From Actinotalea subterranea (GTDB lineage Bacteria > Actinomycetota > Actinomycetes > Actinomycetales > Cellulomonadaceae), in NCBI RefSeq assembly GCF_008364845.1, contig NZ_VTTP01000004.1, positions 248,001-312,000 on the forward strand: DNA of 64,000 bases, read 5' to 3'. The notes below the pieces were generated by a model. It had not been told where the DNA came from. It made no database searches and saw only the letters and a list, made by a program, of their open reading frames with translations. Below are positions 62,801 to 64,000 of this stretch, piece by piece (the first letter of the stretch is position 1; each line of letters opens with the position of its first letter). Position numbers and translations under genes: made by a program.

Positions 62801-63600
62801 GTCGCCGCGCGCCCGTCGCCCTCGTGGCGGCCCTCGCCCTGGTCGGCTGCTCCTCGTCCGGCGCGAATGACGCCGGCGCCTCCTTGAGCGCGTCGCCGCC
62901 CGCTGCCACGACCACGCCCGCTGCACCGGCCATCAGCGGCGACCTGACGGTCTTCGCGGCGGCCTCGCTCACCGACACCTTCGCCGAGATCGGCGACCAG
63001 ATGATGGCGGCGAACCCGGACCTGACTATCACGTTCAACTTCGGGTCGTCGGGCACGCTGGCCGAGCAGCTGCTGGCCGACGCCCCCGCGGACGTCTTCG
63101 CCTCGGCCAGCGCCAAGACCATGACCACGGCCGCGGAGGTCGTCGGCGAGCCGGCGCTCTTCGCACACAACTCGCTGGTCATCGTCGTCCCGAAGGGCAA
63201 CCCACGCGAGGTCACGGGCCTGTCCGATTTCGCGAACCCCGACCTCAAGATCGCGCTGTGCGACCCGTCCGTGCCGTGCGGCGCCGCGGCCCAAACGGTG
63301 TTCGCGAACGCCGGGATCACGGCCATGCCCGACACCCTCGGCCCGGACGTCAGGGCGACCGCCACCTACGTCACCTCCGGTGAGGTGGACGCGGCGCTGG
63401 TCTACAAGACCGACGCGATCGCCGCGGGCTCCGCCGTCGAGACCCTCACCTTCCCCGAGGCCGCCGGGGTCGTCAACGACTACCCGATCGCCGTGGTCCA
63501 GGGGACCCGGAACGCCGATGCCGCGCAGGCATTCGTCGACCACGTGCTGTCGCCCGCCGGCCAGACGGTGCTGACGGACGCCGGCTTCGACCCCACGTGA
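62797..63600 (+). CDS. modA: Molybdate ABC transporter substrate-binding lipoprotein
   Basis: A 267-residue lipoprotein: LVGC lipobox with Cys18, then LTVFAAASLTDTFAEIG, FGSSGTLAEQLLADAPADVFASAS, and the ligand loop CDPSVPCGAAAQ, matching the ModA fold. It binds molybdate outside the membrane. GTG 62797 overlaps the regulator stop; modB starts in the modA stop. Confidence 0.93.
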   Translation: MSRRAPVALVAALALVGCSSSGANDAGASLSASPPAATTTPAAPAISGDLTVFAAASLTDTFAEIGDQMMAANPDLTITFNFGSSGTLAEQLLADAPADVFASASAKTMTTAAEVVGEPALFAHNSLVIVVPKGNPREVTGLSDFANPDLKIALCDPSVPCGAAAQTVFANAGITAMPDTLGPDVRATATYVTSGEVDAALVYKTDAIAAGSAVETLTFPEAAGVVNDYPIAVVQGTRNADAAQAFVDHVLSPAGQTVLTDAGFDPT

Positions 63601-64000
63601 GTGCCCCGGCCGGCAGCGACGTGTTCATGACGGACCGGACCCGCAGCGGGCACGAAACCACCTCGCCCGCGCCGCGGGTCGCCCGTCGTCGGCGCGCGCC
63701 GCTCCCCCTGCTCGTCCCCGCCGCACTGGGGTTCCTCTTCCTCGTCGCGCCCTTCGTCGCGCTCCTGGTGCGCTCGCCGTGGGGCGACCTCGGCTCACTC
63801 GTCACGTCGCAGGGCGCCCTCCAGGCACTGTGGCTGTCGCTGCGCACGGCGACGGCGGCCACCGTGGTGTGCCTCATCCTCGGCGTGCCGTTGGCCTGGG
63901 TGCTGGCTCGCACCTCGTTCCCAGGCCAGAACCTCGTGCGCTCGATCGTCACCTTGCCGCTGGTCATGCCGCCGGTCGTCGGCGGCGTCGCCCTGCTCAG
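63597..64000 (+). CDS. modB: Molybdate ABC transporter permease, partial
   Basis: The first 134 residues of a ModB permease; it runs off the window. A polar N-tail is followed by helix LPLLVPAALGFLFLVAPFVALLV, a second helix ALWLSLRTATAATVVCLILGVPLAWVLAR and the start of LPLVMPPVVGG. GTG 63597 overlaps modA (GTGA). ATG 63627 is an in-frame alternative. Confidence 0.9.
   Translation, partial: MSAPAGSDVFMTDRTRSGHETTSPAPRVARRRRAPLPLLVPAALGFLFLVAPFVALLVRSPWGDLGSLVTSQGALQALWLSLRTATAATVVCLILGVPLAWVLARTSFPGQNLVRSIVTLPLVMPPVVGGVALL

Noticed and set aside
1-64000. CRISPR arrays, rRNA genes
   Set aside because: No regularly spaced repeat arrays or rRNA sequence seen on reading both strands.

Overview
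ORGANISM. The DNA is very GC-rich, uses GTG starts often, and has leaderless-looking promoters. Its gene content (c-di-AMP riboswitch before an NlpC/P60 protein, two-domain Usp, MoeZ-type MoeB) points to a Gram-positive actinobacterium. A cellulomonad or other Micrococcales member fits best, but that is inferred from gene content and composition only. LAYOUT. (1) 1-17181 is ordinary chromosome: a wall endopeptidase under a c-di-AMP riboswitch, an HNH nuclease, a universal stress protein, an arginine/ornithine catabolic pair (ddaH-rocD) with an Lrp/AsnC regulator, several membrane or secreted proteins of unknown function, an aldo/keto reductase, a DJ-1/PfpI protein, an alpha/beta hydrolase and a short-chain dehydrogenase. 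(2) tRNA-Arg(CCT) at 17182-17254 is the probable insertion site of an integrative and conjugative element (ICE) running to about 53.3 kb. (3) The ICE has four operons: int/xis plus three unknown genes (17366-21007, minus); a MobF relaxase-helicase and partner (23575-27486, plus); a type IV secretion operon (28142-36477, minus: DUF6112 two-helix protein, VirB6/TrbL-like, SCO6880-like, VirB4, DnaB-N-like, VirD4, lytic transglycosylase/C40); and a Tad/Flp pilus operon (41315-51999, minus) ending in a LysM/BTAD protein. Most neighbouring genes overlap by 1-4 bases, so translation is probably coupled. (4) Between the two large operons sits defence cargo: a type II-like restriction-modification pair on plus, and a ThsB-like TIR gene translationally coupled to a HIT-domain/transmembrane protein on minus. 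An IS1595-family element (21162-22190) with 25-bp perfect inverted repeats has landed in the element, and a HEPN-motif gene lies beside the transfer genes. (5) 53.3-56.75 kb is a graveyard: a frameshifted IS30 transposase, an IS3 remnant, and the broken 3' part of a FAD/Fe-S oxidoreductase. No second att copy was found by eye, so the right end of the ICE may be eroded. (6) 56.9-64 kb is a molybdenum cofactor and molybdate uptake cluster: moeZ, mog-like, moaC, moeA, moaA, moaD-like, moaE, a HTH-TOBE regulator, modA and the start of modB. MOST INTERESTING. A 42-43 bp element occurs four times, once at the head of each ICE operon and always in the same orientation to it. The TIR plus HIT-TM pair looks like a Thoeris-like system with an unusual effector. 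The octamer CGTCAGGC occurs 11 times in 802 bp inside one gene, in two different reading frames.
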